Assembly (NCBI RefSeq): GCF_947493125.1
Contig: NZ_CANLQB010000008.1
Location: 179,075-243,074 of the forward strand
DNA from: an uncultured Roseobacter sp.
Lineage (GTDB): Bacteria > Pseudomonadota > Alphaproteobacteria > Rhodobacterales > Rhodobacteraceae
DNA length: 64,000 nt
Direction of reading: 5' to 3'
The notes under the pieces: model-generated
Databases searched by the model: none
The model's input: only the letters and a program-made list of their open reading frames with translations
Told to the model about the DNA's origin: nothing
Shown here: piece by piece, positions 27,836 to 37,911 of the stretch
Numbering within the stretch: the stretch's first letter is position 1
How the letters are laid out: each line of letters starts with the position of its first letter
Position numbers and translations under genes: made by a program

Positions 27836-28549
27836 CTACGCTGCGCGCGTGGTCCTTTGTTCGATGCGTTTTTCATGTGCGCCCTGGACGATCCGGTGCA
27901 CATAGATGCCCGGAAGATGGATCGCATCCGGGTCGAGCGTGCCCAGCGGCACGATTTCTTCGACCTCGGCCACGCACACCTTTCCGCACATCGCCGCCGG
28001 CGGGTTGAAGTTGCGCGCGGTTTTGCGGAACACAAGGTTGCCCGAGGGATCCGCCTTCCAGGCCTTCACGATGGAAAGATCCGCGAAGATGCCGCGTTCG
28101 AGGATATAGGTCTCCTCGGCGCCGTCCGGTCCCGTGGGAAACTCCTTGTGCTCCTTGCCCTCGGCGATCACCGTGCCGACGCCTGTCTTGGTATAAAAGC
28201 CGGGGATCCCGCAGCCGCCCGCGCGCATGCGCTCAGCCAGCGTGCCCTGCGGGTTGAACTCCAGCTCCAGCTCGCCGGAGAGATACTGGCGCATGAATTC
28301 GGCGTTTTCCCCCACATAGGAGGAGATCATCTTCTTGACCTGCTTGGTCTGCAACAGGATGCCAATGCCAAAGTCGTCAACGCCCGCATTGTTGGAAGCG
28401 AAGGTGAGATCCTTGGTGCCGGCGTCCTTGATCGCCTGCAACAGCAGTTCAGGGATGCCGCAGAGGCCAAACCCGCCTGCCGCGATCAGCATGCCGTCTC
28501 GCAGCACACCATCCAGCGCCGAGGACGCCGTGTCGTAAATCTTGGTCAT
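27836..28549 (-). CDS. scoA: 3-oxoacid CoA-transferase subunit A
   Basis: 237 residues, the alpha subunit of the SCOT/AtoD family with GGFGLCGIPELLLQAI near the N-terminus, FASNNAGVDDFGIGILL and GGCGIPGFYTKTGVGT. It binds CoA with subunit B and enables use of ketone bodies or PHB-derived acetoacetate. The ribosome site GGGAG is 5-6 nt upstream. The operon's promoter and operator lie at about 28640-28675. Which acyl substrate is used cannot be told. Confidence 0.95.
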   Translation of the reverse strand: MTKIYDTASSALDGVLRDGMLIAAGGFGLCGIPELLLQAIKDAGTKDLTFASNNAGVDDFGIGILLQTKQVKKMISSYVGENAEFMRQYLSGELELEFNPQGTLAERMRAGGCGIPGFYTKTGVGTVIAEGKEHKEFPTGPDGAEETYILERGIFADLSIVKAWKADPSGNLVFRKTARNFNPPAAMCGKVCVAEVEEIVPLGTLDPDAIHLPGIYVHRIVQGAHEKRIEQRTTRAA

Positions 28550-28637
28550 GTCGCTCCCTTGGTCCGGGCAGATTGTCCGGAGGCTTTTGCAGGCCGCGTG
28601 GCGGTCGGACTACAGATTCCACCTGATTTTCCGCGCG

Positions 28638-28665
28638 AGTATAGACACAGTTTGACATTGGTCAA
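28638..28665 (-). promoter_or_regulatory. Sigma70-type promoter for the scoA-LOV-scoB operon
   Basis: On the minus strand TTGACC (28665-28660) and TATACT (28643-28638) with a 16-bp spacer. Each box matches consensus at 5 of 6 positions, about 90 bp upstream of the scoA start. Confidence 0.65.
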
Positions 28666-28674
28666 ACCGGTTTG
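28651..28674. promoter_or_regulatory. Candidate operator overlapping the scoA -35 box
   Basis: TTTGAC-ATTG-GTCAAA (28651-28666) is an inverted repeat covering the -35 hexamer, and CAAACCGGTTTG (28663-28674) is an abutting perfect 12-bp palindrome. A dimeric repressor bound here would block the promoter; its identity is unknown. Confidence 0.5.
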
Positions 28675-28722
28675 GGCCTGTGCCGGTGCGTGCGGATGGA
28701 TTTCACGCAGCGCGTTGCGCTG

Positions 28723-31305
28723 TCACGATTTCTTGGCCGCCGCGGCCTTCTTGGCAGGGGCCTTTTTCTTGGCGGGCGCCTTGCGCCGCCCCTTGCCTTT
28801 TTTCGCGGCCTTTTCCTCGATCAGCTGCGTGGCCGCTTCGAGCGTCACGTCGTCGGGTTCGGTGCCCTTGGGCAAGGTCGCGTTGATCTTGTCCCACTTC
28901 ACGTAAGGGCCGTATTTGCCCTCCATGATCGCGATGGGGCCGCCCTGATCCGGGTGCTCGCCCAGCTCGCGCAATGTCTTGGCGGGCGCACCGCGTCCGC
29001 CGCGGCTGGCGACCTTTTCGGCCAGAAGCTGCACGGCGCGGTTCATACCCACCGTCCAAACTTCGTCGATGCTTTCCAGGTTGGCGTTGGTGCCGCCGCG
29101 TTCGGAGGTGGAGGCCGCGTGTTTGATATAAGGACCATACCGCCCGATATTGGCCCAGACCATGACGCCATCTTCGGGGTGCGGCCCGATTTCGCGGGGC
29201 AGGGAGAGCAGCATCACCGCCTGCTCCAGATCGACGTTTTCGGGGGGCCAGTCCTTGGGGATCGACTGGCGCGGCGGCTTCTTGTTGTCCTCGGTGACTT
29301 CGCCGCGCTGGACGTAAGGCCCAAAGCGGCCTTTGTGCACGTAGATCTTGTCGCCCGCGTCCTCGCCCAGAAGCTTGCCTTCGGGGGGGATGCCGCTGTC
29401 GTCCTCCTCGCCCGGAGGGCCGAATGCGCGTGTGTAGCGACACTCGGGGTAGTTTGAGCAGCCGATGAAGGCGCCGCCGGAGCGCGCGGTGCGCATGGAG
29501 AGCCGCCCCGCGCCGCAGTTGGGGCAGAGCCGCGGGTCGGTGCCGTCCTCGGTGGGCGGGAAGAGATGCGGCTCCAGCACCTCGTTGATCTTCTCCAGCA
29601 CCTCGGTGATGCGCAGATCCGCCGTCTCGGCGATGGCGGCGGAGAAATCGCGCCAGAAGCGCCGCAGCACCTCTTTATATTCGGCATCGCCCGCGCTCAC
29701 ATCGTCGAGCTCGTTCTCCAGCTCGGCAGTGAAGCCGTAGCCCACGTATTTGCGGAAGTAGTTTTCCAGAAACGCGGTGACGAGGCGGCCCTTGTCTTCC
29801 GGGATCAGGCGATTCTTGTCCTTGCGGACATATTCACGGTCCTGGATCGTGGTCACGATGGAGGCATAGGTGGAGGGGCGGCCGATGCCGAGCTCTTCCA
29901 TCTTCTTGACCAGCGTGGCCTCGGTATAGCGGGGCGGCGGCTGGGTGAAGTGCTGCTCCGGGTTCACGGAGCGCTTGTCCATTGTGTCGCCCTCGTCGAT
30001 CTGGGGCAGGCGCTTGTCGTCCTCGTCCACCACATCGTCGCGGCCTTCCTCGTAGACCCGCAGGAAGCCGTCGAAGAGCACCACCTGGCCGGTAGCACGC
30101 AGTTGCACCTGGCCATCGGCGCTGCCCACATCGACGGTGGTGCGCTCCATCCGGGCGGCTTCCATCTGGCAAGCCAGCGTGCGCTTCCAGATCAGATCAT
30201 AGAGCCTGCGCTGGTCGGCGTCGGAGGTTTTCAGGTCCTCCGCCTTGGTCATCATGTCGGTGGGGCGCACACACTCGTGGGCCTCCTGCGCGTTCTTGGC
30301 CTTGTTCTTGTACATGCGCGGTTTGTCGGGCACGTACTCTGCCCCGTAGAGCGTCGTGATCGCGTCGCGCGCGGCCTGCACGGCTTCGGGCGCCATGTCG
30401 ATGCCATCGGTCCGCATATAGGTGATGTAGCCCGCCTCGTAGAGGCGCTGGGCCGTCGACATCGTCTGCCGCGCGCCCATGCCGAATTTGCGGCTGGCCT
30501 CCTGCTGCAGCGTCGAGGTCATGAAGGGCGCGGCGGGGTTGCGGTTGGCGGGCTTGGCCTCGACCGACTGCACGGTGAGATCGCGGCTGGTGATCGCCTG
30601 CACCGCCATTTCGGCCTGGGTCTGATTTTCGATGTCGAATTTGTCGAGCTTCTTGCCGGCGAGCACCGTGAGCCGCGCCTCGAATTCCTGCCCGCGTGGT
30701 GTCGCGAGCAGTGCCTTCACCGACCAGTATTCGCGGTTGCGGAAGGCCTCGATCTCCATCTCGCGCTCGACGATGAGCCGCAGGGTGACGGATTGCACGC
30801 GGCCTGCGGATTTGGCACCAGGCAGCTTGCGCCAGAGCACCGGCGACAGGTTGAACCCCACCAGATAATCGAGCGCGCGGCGGGCGAGATAGGCCTCCAC
30901 CAGCGGCATGTCGACCTGGCGGGGGTTTTCCATCGCCTCGGTCACGGCCTTCTTGGTGATCTGGTTGAACACGACCCGGGAGACGGGCGTGTCCTTCTTG
31001 ATCGACTTCCGCTTGGTCAGCGCTTCCTGCAGGTGCCAGGAGATCGCCTCGCCCTCGCGGTCGGGGTCGGTGGCGAGGATCAGCGCGTTGTCGTCCTTCA
31101 GCGCATCGGCGATGGCCTTGACGTGTTTTTTGCTGTCGCTGGCGACCTCCCAGAGCATGTCGAACTCGTTCTCGGGGTCGACGGAGCCGTCCTTGGGCGG
31201 CAGGTCGCGGACATGGCCATAGGAGGCCAGAACGGTGTAGTTGTCACCCAGATAAGCGTTAATTGTCTTGGCTTTAGCCGGCGACTCAACAACAACGACT
31301 GGCAT
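28723..31305 (-). CDS. topA: DNA topoisomerase I
   Basis: 860 residues from the ATG at 31305 (MPVVVVESPAKAKTI), the family N-terminus; the track's 94 extra residues run back into dprA and are rejected. Toprim domain at the N-terminus with ATDPDREGEAISWHL (79-93), active-site Tyr296 in YITYMRTDG, then a zinc-ribbon block (LCPNCGAGRLSMRTARSGGAFIGCSNYPEC) and further topo C-terminal repeats ending in a Lys/Ala-rich tail (KKGKGRRKAPAKKKAPAKK). Relaxes negative supercoils. Lies 200 bp downstream of dprA, the usual alphaproteobacterial order, separated by a terminator. Confidence 0.97.
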   Translation of the reverse strand: MPVVVVESPAKAKTINAYLGDNYTVLASYGHVRDLPPKDGSVDPENEFDMLWEVASDSKKHVKAIADALKDDNALILATDPDREGEAISWHLQEALTKRKSIKKDTPVSRVVFNQITKKAVTEAMENPRQVDMPLVEAYLARRALDYLVGFNLSPVLWRKLPGAKSAGRVQSVTLRLIVEREMEIEAFRNREYWSVKALLATPRGQEFEARLTVLAGKKLDKFDIENQTQAEMAVQAITSRDLTVQSVEAKPANRNPAAPFMTSTLQQEASRKFGMGARQTMSTAQRLYEAGYITYMRTDGIDMAPEAVQAARDAITTLYGAEYVPDKPRMYKNKAKNAQEAHECVRPTDMMTKAEDLKTSDADQRRLYDLIWKRTLACQMEAARMERTTVDVGSADGQVQLRATGQVVLFDGFLRVYEEGRDDVVDEDDKRLPQIDEGDTMDKRSVNPEQHFTQPPPRYTEATLVKKMEELGIGRPSTYASIVTTIQDREYVRKDKNRLIPEDKGRLVTAFLENYFRKYVGYGFTAELENELDDVSAGDAEYKEVLRRFWRDFSAAIAETADLRITEVLEKINEVLEPHLFPPTEDGTDPRLCPNCGAGRLSMRTARSGGAFIGCSNYPECRYTRAFGPPGEEDDSGIPPEGKLLGEDAGDKIYVHKGRFGPYVQRGEVTEDNKKPPRQSIPKDWPPENVDLEQAVMLLSLPREIGPHPEDGVMVWANIGRYGPYIKHAASTSERGGTNANLESIDEVWTVGMNRAVQLLAEKVASRGGRGAPAKTLRELGEHPDQGGPIAIMEGKYGPYVKWDKINATLPKGTEPDDVTLEAATQLIEEKAAKKGKGRRKAPAKKKAPAKKAAAAKKS

Positions 31306-31401
31306 GTACTCGGGCACCTCTGGGTAAAAATCTTCACGTCTATGGCTAAGGCAGATGTGGTGTGCAAGCGGGTTTGTCAATCTGCGCGCGCATCTGGTGG
31401 G

Positions 31402-31452
31402 AAAAAACAGGCCCCGCTCAGCGCGTGGGCGCGAGGGTGTCCGGGGCGGGGC
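31402..31452 (-). terminator. Terminator between dprA and topA
   Basis: On the minus strand GCCCCG ... CGGGGC encloses a GC-rich loop and is followed by CTGTTTTTT. Found 56 bp after the dprA stop. Confidence 0.6.
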
Positions 31453-31507
31453 GGTCGTGCGCGGTGCGGGCGGGTGCCGAAGGCGGGCCCGGCATGGGCG
31501 GCGGGGC

Positions 31508-32656
31508 TCAGGCGCGGGACAGCAATCCACCCGAGCGCCGGGTGATCTTGCCATCCATTTCCAGATCGAGCAGGGCGGGGGCCACATCCGCGGGCGCGAC
31601 GGCCAGATCGCGGATCAGCTGGTCTTCGGCCACGGGCGCGGGGCTCAGACGCGACAGGATCTGGCGGTGCAATGCGGCGATCTCGCGCAGCGTCTTGTTG
31701 GTCTTGGGCGCAGGCTTGACCGCTGGTTCCAGGGGCAGCTCAGGCGCGTCGCCGCTGAGCGGCGTGAGCGCCTCGAGCACATCGGCGGCCGAGCGGATGA
31801 GCGTGGCGCCCTCGCGGATCAGCTGGTTGCAGCCGGCGGCGCGTGCGTCGAAGGGGTGGCCGGGCACGGCAAGCACCTCGCGGCCCTGGTCGAGCGCATC
31901 GCGGGCGGTGATCAGGCTGCCGGACTTGGTCGCAGCCTCGACAACCACGGTGGCGCGGCTGAGCCCGGAAATGATGCGGTTGCGGCTGGGAAAGTGGCGC
32001 GCCGTGGGCTGCAGGCCCATGGGCTGTTCGGAGAGGCGCAGGCCGGTGTCGGCAATCCGGTGCGCGAGATCGGCGTTCTCGGCGGGGTAGATCACATCGA
32101 CGCCGCCCGCCTGCACCGCGATCGTGCCGGTGGGCAGGGAGGCCTCATGCACAGCCGTATCGATGCCGCGGGCGAGACCGGAGACGATGATATAGCCCTC
32201 GGCGCCCAGATCGCGCGCCAGCGCCTTGGCCATGCGCGTGCCCAGCGAGGAGGCGTTGCGCGCGCCCACCAGAGAGATCATCGGGCGCTGCAACAGCTCG
32301 GGCGCGCCGATGGCCCACAGGAAGGGCGGCGCATCCTCGAGCTCGTCCAGAAGGTCGGGGTAGGCGGCGGTGCCCTGCAAGATCAGGCGGGCGCCTGCGG
32401 CGCGGGCCGCCTTGAGTTCCGCCATCACGACGCCTTCGGGGCAGATTTCATAGTTCTCGACGCCGGCGGCGCGCGCTACCTCAGGTAGCGCGGCCAGCGC
32501 GTTCTGCGCCGTGCCGTGTTCAGTCAGCAGTCGTTTATACGTCGTTAAGCCAACCCGGCGGGATCGTAAAAGACGGAGGCGAGAAAACTGTTCGTCTTCC
32601 GAGGTGGGTGGGAGTGGGGGGTGAGTGGAAGAAGGATTGTGGTCCTTTTCAGTCAT
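31508..32656 (-). CDS. dprA: DNA-processing protein DprA
   Basis: 382 residues. The central Rossmann-like domain carries ISLVGARNASSLGTRMAKALARDLG, IIVSGLARGIDTAVHEASL and FPSRNRIISGLSRATVVVEAATKSGSLITA, the DprA core. A C-terminal winged helix (DprA_WH) is seen in LSPAPVAEDQLIRDLAVAPADVAPALLDLEMDGKI. DprA loads RecA on incoming single-stranded DNA in transformation and protects it. The N-terminus is a short basic segment. No other competence genes are in the window. Confidence 0.95.
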   Translation of the reverse strand: MTEKDHNPSSTHPPLPPTSEDEQFSRLRLLRSRRVGLTTYKRLLTEHGTAQNALAALPEVARAAGVENYEICPEGVVMAELKAARAAGARLILQGTAAYPDLLDELEDAPPFLWAIGAPELLQRPMISLVGARNASSLGTRMAKALARDLGAEGYIIVSGLARGIDTAVHEASLPTGTIAVQAGGVDVIYPAENADLAHRIADTGLRLSEQPMGLQPTARHFPSRNRIISGLSRATVVVEAATKSGSLITARDALDQGREVLAVPGHPFDARAAGCNQLIREGATLIRSAADVLEALTPLSGDAPELPLEPAVKPAPKTNKTLREIAALHRQILSRLSPAPVAEDQLIRDLAVAPADVAPALLDLEMDGKITRRSGGLLSRA

Positions 32657-32762
32657 CCGCGTCTCCGTCTCTTACAGGAATCAGAATTAAGGGGAGATGG
32701 TTAACAACCGGTGAACAAACCCCGTCAAATCGTATCGCTATTTATGGGGAGGCGCGCCCGGA

Positions 32763-34184
<1,422 letters not shown>

Positions 34185-34270
34185 GGGGCAATTCCTCCAG
34201 AGCGCGGTGAAAAGTGGTGTCAGCGTCTCTATGACGCAAGCTGAACTCTTTATCTCGTCGTCAGAATATG

Positions 34271-34293
34271 ATTGTAAGAGCGCAGATTACAAT
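34271..34293. promoter_or_regulatory. Inverted repeat in the tldD/ctaC divergent promoter region
   Basis: ATTGTAA and TTACAAT are perfect 7-bp arms separated by 9 nt, about 75 bp upstream of ctaC and 90 bp from tldD. A candidate operator; no clear -35/-10 pair could be assigned beside it. Confidence 0.4.
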
Positions 34294-34362
34294 GTGCGGT
34301 CTGGTGCGCAGACCTTTCCCGCACAGGCAAGACACCACATGATCCCAAGATCAGGACGACAC

Positions 34363-35244
34363 ATGACACGTTTCTTCACTCTCTCAGGTTTGCTGGCGGG
34401 GCTTGCCGCGACCACGGCGCAGGCACAGGATACGCTCGAGATTATCGGGGCGCCGGTCGACGGCAAGATGGGGTTCCAGCCCGCCGCGACGGAGCTGGCG
34501 CGCGACCTGCAGTGGCTCGACGGCATGATTCTCGTGATCATCACGGCGATCACCCTCTTCGTGACCGGGCTGATCGCCTGGGTGGCGATCCGCTACAACG
34601 CCAAGCGCAACCCGGAGTCGGCCACCTTCACACACCACACGCCGGTGGAGGTCGCCTGGACGGTAGTGCCGATCGTGATCCTGGTGTTCATCGGGGCGTT
34701 TTCGCTGCCGGTGCTGTTCAAGCAGCAGGAAATCCCGGAGGCGGACATCACCATCAAGGTGACCGGGTATCAGTGGTATTGGGATTATGAATATGTGGAC
34801 GAGGGCTTTGAGTTCTCCAGCTACATGATCGGCGCGCCCGCCACGGGGGGCACAAACCAGAAATCACCCGAGGTGATTGCGCAGCTGGAAGAGGCGGGCT
34901 TTTCGGAAGAGGAATTCCTGCTGGCGACAGACACCTCCGTGGTAATCCCCGTGGGCAAGACCATCGTCATGCAGGTGACGGGCGGTGACGTGATCCACGC
35001 CTGGACCATTCCGGCCTTCGGCGTGAAGCAGGACGCGGTGCCCGGTCGTCTGGCCGAGCTGTGGTTCAAGGCCGAGCAGGAAGGCGTCTACTTCGGTCAG
35101 TGCTCGGAGCTCTGCGGCCTGAACCACGCCTATATGCCGATCACGGTCAAGGTCGTGTCGGAAGAGGCCTATGCCACGTGGCTGGAAGAGGCCCGGGAAG
35201 AATACGCGGGTACCCCGAGGACCCGTGTGATCGCTTCGAACTGA
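34363..35244 (+). CDS. ctaC: Cytochrome c oxidase subunit II
   Basis: 293 residues from the ATG at 34363, with AGGA 6 nt upstream. Signal peptide to about AQAQ (22), two TM helices (about 53-75 and 97-118), then the periplasmic cupredoxin domain. CuA ligands are all present: His212 (VIHAW), Cys247, Glu249, Cys251, His255 and Met258 in CSELCGLNHAYM. YQWYWDYEY is the aromatic stretch for electron entry from cytochrome c. First gene of the aa3 oxidase cluster; subunit I (ctaD) is not in the window. Confidence 0.97.
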   Translation: MTRFFTLSGLLAGLAATTAQAQDTLEIIGAPVDGKMGFQPAATELARDLQWLDGMILVIITAITLFVTGLIAWVAIRYNAKRNPESATFTHHTPVEVAWTVVPIVILVFIGAFSLPVLFKQQEIPEADITIKVTGYQWYWDYEYVDEGFEFSSYMIGAPATGGTNQKSPEVIAQLEEAGFSEEEFLLATDTSVVIPVGKTIVMQVTGGDVIHAWTIPAFGVKQDAVPGRLAELWFKAEQEGVYFGQCSELCGLNHAYMPITVKVVSEEAYATWLEEAREEYAGTPRTRVIASN

Positions 35245-35299
35245 CAGGTTGGGCGGGCTTTCAGGCCGCCCCTTCCCTCACAGCACGCAGGGCGCATGA

Positions 35300-36238
35300 A
35301 TGGCGGACGCTAGCTACACAAGCACACCACAGGACTACGACACGCAGCTGGGCGATTACTTCGCCCTCATGAAGCCTCGCGTCATGTCGCTCGTGGTCTT
35401 CACCGCGCTCGTCGGCCTGCTGGCGGCGCCGGTGGCGGTGAACCCCGTGGTGGCCTTCTGCTCCATCCTCTTCATCGCCATTGGCGCCGGCGCCTCGGGG
35501 GCGCTGAACATGTGGTGGGATGCGGATATCGACGGGGTGATGCAGCGCACGGCGAAGCGGCCTATCCCGTCGGGCCGGGTGCCCGCGGGCGAGGCGCTGT
35601 CGCTGGGCATCGCGCTGTCGGGTCTCTCGGTGATGATGCTGGGGCTGGCCGCCAACTTGCTGGCCGCCGCCTTGCTGGCCTTCACGATCTTCTTTTACGC
35701 CGTGATCTATTCGATGTGGCTTAAACGCGCGACACCGCAGAACATCGTGATCGGCGGGGCTGCCGGAGCCTTCCCGCCCGTGATCGGCTGGGTTGTCGCC
35801 ACGGGCAGCGCGTCCCTCGAGGCCTGGCTTATGTTCGCGCTGATCTTCATGTGGACCCCGCCGCACTTCTGGGCGCTGGCGCTCTTCATGAAGTCCGACT
35901 ACAACGATGCGGATGTGCCGATGCTGACGGTGACGCATGGGCGCAAGGTCACCCGCCTGCACATTCTTGGCTATACGGGTCTGCTCGCGCTGCTTGCCGT
36001 GGGCACTGGCCTCAGCGCCGTCGGCGGACCTCTCTACTTGGCCGTTGCCGTGATCTTCAACGCGCTCTTCCTGAAGGGCGCGGTGGAGATCTGGTGCCGG
36101 GATGAGGTGCAGGCCGAGGCCGACGGATATGCGGTTGAGAAAAAGGTGTTCCGCCTGTCGTTGTGGTATCTTTTTGCCCACTTTGGTGCGATCCTGATCG
36201 AAGCGATGATGCGCCCCTTTGGCCTGGGAGGCTGGTAA
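35300..36238 (+). CDS. ctaB: Protoheme IX farnesyltransferase
   Basis: 312 residues of the UbiA family. Makes heme O for the aa3 oxidase by adding a farnesyl group to protoheme. The Asp-rich prenyl-diphosphate motif is NMWWDADIDGVMQRTAKRP, and the second is seen in FMKSDYNDADVPMLTV. Eight or nine hydrophobic segments are apparent, as in CtaB. Lies between ctaC and ctaG. Confidence 0.96.
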   Translation: MADASYTSTPQDYDTQLGDYFALMKPRVMSLVVFTALVGLLAAPVAVNPVVAFCSILFIAIGAGASGALNMWWDADIDGVMQRTAKRPIPSGRVPAGEALSLGIALSGLSVMMLGLAANLLAAALLAFTIFFYAVIYSMWLKRATPQNIVIGGAAGAFPPVIGWVVATGSASLEAWLMFALIFMWTPPHFWALALFMKSDYNDADVPMLTVTHGRKVTRLHILGYTGLLALLAVGTGLSAVGGPLYLAVAVIFNALFLKGAVEIWCRDEVQAEADGYAVEKKVFRLSLWYLFAHFGAILIEAMMRPFGLGGW

Positions 36239-36241
36239 GCC

Positions 36242-36406
36242 ATGACGTTCCGCCCCGAGCATGAACTGCACACCCGCCGCAGGGGCCGCAATGTGGGCGT
36301 CGGCCTGCTGCTCGGCGGCTTTGTCGTTCTGGTCCTGGCCCTGACCGTGGCCAAGGTGACCAGTGGAGATTTCGAACTGCCCAAAGCAGAGGAGCTGTCC
36401 CAGTAA
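36242..36406 (+). CDS. Small membrane protein between ctaB and ctaG (not in ORF track)
   Basis: 54 residues, MTFRPEHELHTRRRGRN then a single TM helix (VGVGLLLGGFVVLVLALTV) and a short tail KVTSGDFELPKAEELSQ. Starts 3 bp after the ctaB stop and its TAA overlaps the ATG of ctaG (TAATG), so it is a translated operon member. The place and shape match the small CoxF-type protein seen in alphaproteobacterial oxidase operons (family knowledge). The N-terminus is basic, so it should lie in the cytoplasm. Function in oxidase assembly is inferred from position. Confidence 0.88.
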   Translation: MTFRPEHELHTRRRGRNVGVGLLLGGFVVLVLALTVAKVTSGDFELPKAEELSQ

Positions 36407-36990
36407 TGGCCCTGACCGGACCCGCGAAGACCGTTGCCCAGACTGTGAGCCTGGTCGTCGTCATGGGCGGCCTCGCCTGGGCCTCGGTCCCCTTCTACGA
36501 CTGGTTCTGCCGGGTGACGGGATTCGGCGGCGTGACTGGTGTGTCAGAGGTCGCACCGGATGACGTGCTCGACCAGACGATCACCGTGCGCTTCGACGGC
36601 TCGCTGCACAGCAATATGGCCTGGGAGTTCACGCCGGTAGAGCGCGAGATGGAGGTGCGCATCGGCGAGACAGGCCTCGCCTTCTATGAAGCCTACAACC
36701 CGACAGACCGGCCCATCGCAGGCTCGGCGAGTTACAACGTGACGCCCTATCAGGCGGGTGGCTTCTTCAACAAGATCCAGTGTTTCTGCTTTGAAGAGCA
36801 GGTGTTGCAGCCCGGAGAGCGGGTGCAGATGCCGGTGACCTTCTATGTGGACCCGGAGATCGTGGACGACCGTGACGGCAAGTTCATCCACACCATCACG
36901 CTCTCCTACACTTTCTACGAAATCGAGCTGCCAGAGGGGTACGCCTCGCTGGAGCAGACTGACCAATCCTCAGACACAAGTCTGAACTGA
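36406..36990 (+). CDS. ctaG: Cytochrome c oxidase copper-delivery protein CtaG (Cox11)
   Basis: 194 residues, N-terminal TM anchor ([29 protein letters not shown]) followed by a periplasmic immunoglobulin-like domain. Copper-binding Cys126 and Cys128 are in [10 protein letters not shown], with Cys35 near the membrane. CtaG inserts CuB into subunit I. Its ATG overlaps the stop of the 54-residue gene, and ctaE follows 25 bp downstream. Confidence 0.96.
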   Translation: MALTGPAKTVAQTVSLVVVMGGLAWASVPFYDWFCRVTGFGGVTGVSEVAPDDVLDQTITVRFDGSLHSNMAWEFTPVEREMEVRIGETGLAFYEAYNPTDRPIAGSASYNVTPYQAGGFFNKIQCFCFEEQVLQPGERVQMPVTFYVDPEIVDDRDGKFIHTITLSYTFYEIELPEGYASLEQTDQSSDTSLN

Positions 36991-37015
36991 CCACCATAAG
37001 GCAAGGGACGACGCC

Positions 37016-37837
37016 ATGGCCCATGAAAAGAACCACGACTATCATATTCTGAACCCCTCGATCTGGCCGCTTCTGGGTGCGCTCGCGGGCTTCATCATGC
37101 TCTTCGGCGCTGTCCTCTGGATGCAGAACGTCACACCCTGGATGTTCTGGATCGGCTTTGTCGGTGTGCTCTACGTCATGTTCGGCTGGTGGGCCGAGGT
37201 GGTCGCTGAGAGCCGCGTGGGCGATCACACTCCGGTGGTGCGGATCGGCCTCCGCTATGGCTTCATCCTCTTCATCATGTCGGAGGTGATGTTCTTCGCG
37301 GCCTGGTTCTGGAGCTTCTTCAAGCACGCCATCTATCCGATGAGCGAATACGCGGGCACCGAATATGTGCAGCCCGAGATCTACCATGTGGATGCCTTCC
37401 ACCTGCCGCTGATCAACACGCTGGTGCTGCTGCTGTCGGGCTGTGCCGTCACATGGGCGCACCATGCGCTGGTGCATGGCGGGCCGCGCAAGGATGTGAT
37501 CAATGGCCTCGGGATCGCCGTGGTTCTGGGCGTCGCCTTCACCGTTCTTCAGGGCTACGAGTACTCCTATCTGCTCTATCAGGGCTGGGAGTTCGGGGGC
37601 GACAAGTTCTTCTCCAACTTCTTCATGGCGACCGGCTTTCACGGCGCCCATGTGATCATCGGGACCATCTTCCTCGCGGTCTGCTGGTTCCGGGCGATGA
37701 AGGGGCATTTCACGGCTGAGAAGCACATCGGCTTCGAGGCGGCAGCCTGGTACTGGCACTTCGTCGATGTGGTCTGGCTGTTCCTGTTCTTTGCCGTCTA
37801 CATCTGGGGTGTGGGGCAGATGCCCAGCGCGCACTAG
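37016..37837 (+). CDS. ctaE: Cytochrome c oxidase subunit III
   Basis: 273 residues, seven TM helices, with family signatures [29 protein letters not shown] and [25 protein letters not shown], and [21 protein letters not shown] at the C-terminus. It stabilises the oxidase core and proton uptake. A ribosome site (AAGGGACG) precedes the ATG. A strong terminator follows, separating the oxidase genes from surf1. Confidence 0.97.
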   Translation: MAHEKNHDYHILNPSIWPLLGALAGFIMLFGAVLWMQNVTPWMFWIGFVGVLYVMFGWWAEVVAESRVGDHTPVVRIGLRYGFILFIMSEVMFFAAWFWSFFKHAIYPMSEYAGTEYVQPEIYHVDAFHLPLINTLVLLLSGCAVTWAHHALVHGGPRKDVINGLGIAVVLGVAFTVLQGYEYSYLLYQGWEFGGDKFFSNFFMATGFHGAHVIIGTIFLAVCWFRAMKGHFTAEKHIGFEAAAWYWHFVDVVWLFLFFAVYIWGVGQMPSAH

Positions 37838-37860
37838 GCGCCTGCACCAAGAAAAGAGCA

Positions 37861-37890
37861 AAGCGCGCGGATTCCGCGCGCTTTTCATTT
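37861..37890 (+). terminator. Terminator after ctaE
   Basis: AAGCGCGCGG-ATT-CCGCGCGCTT is a perfect 10-bp stem followed by TTCATTTT. It ends just 22 bp before surf1, so some read-through is expected. Confidence 0.85.
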
Positions 37891-37911
37891 TGAGAGGGGT
37901 TTGAGCGCGCG

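Noticed and set aside
26134-28008. 624-residue plus-strand ORF over scoB and the LOV gene
   Set aside because: Shadow of the minus-strand operon, which has correct starts, ribosome sites and domains.
28708-28722. Hairpin CAGCGC-GTT-GCGCTG next to the topA stop as a terminator
   Set aside because: Six-bp stem without a T-tract on the minus strand; not enough to call a terminator.
29566-31545. 659-residue plus-strand ORF over topA
   Set aside because: Shadow of topA, whose motifs and length are unambiguous on the minus strand. The plus product is His/Arg/Gly-rich with no recognisable domain.
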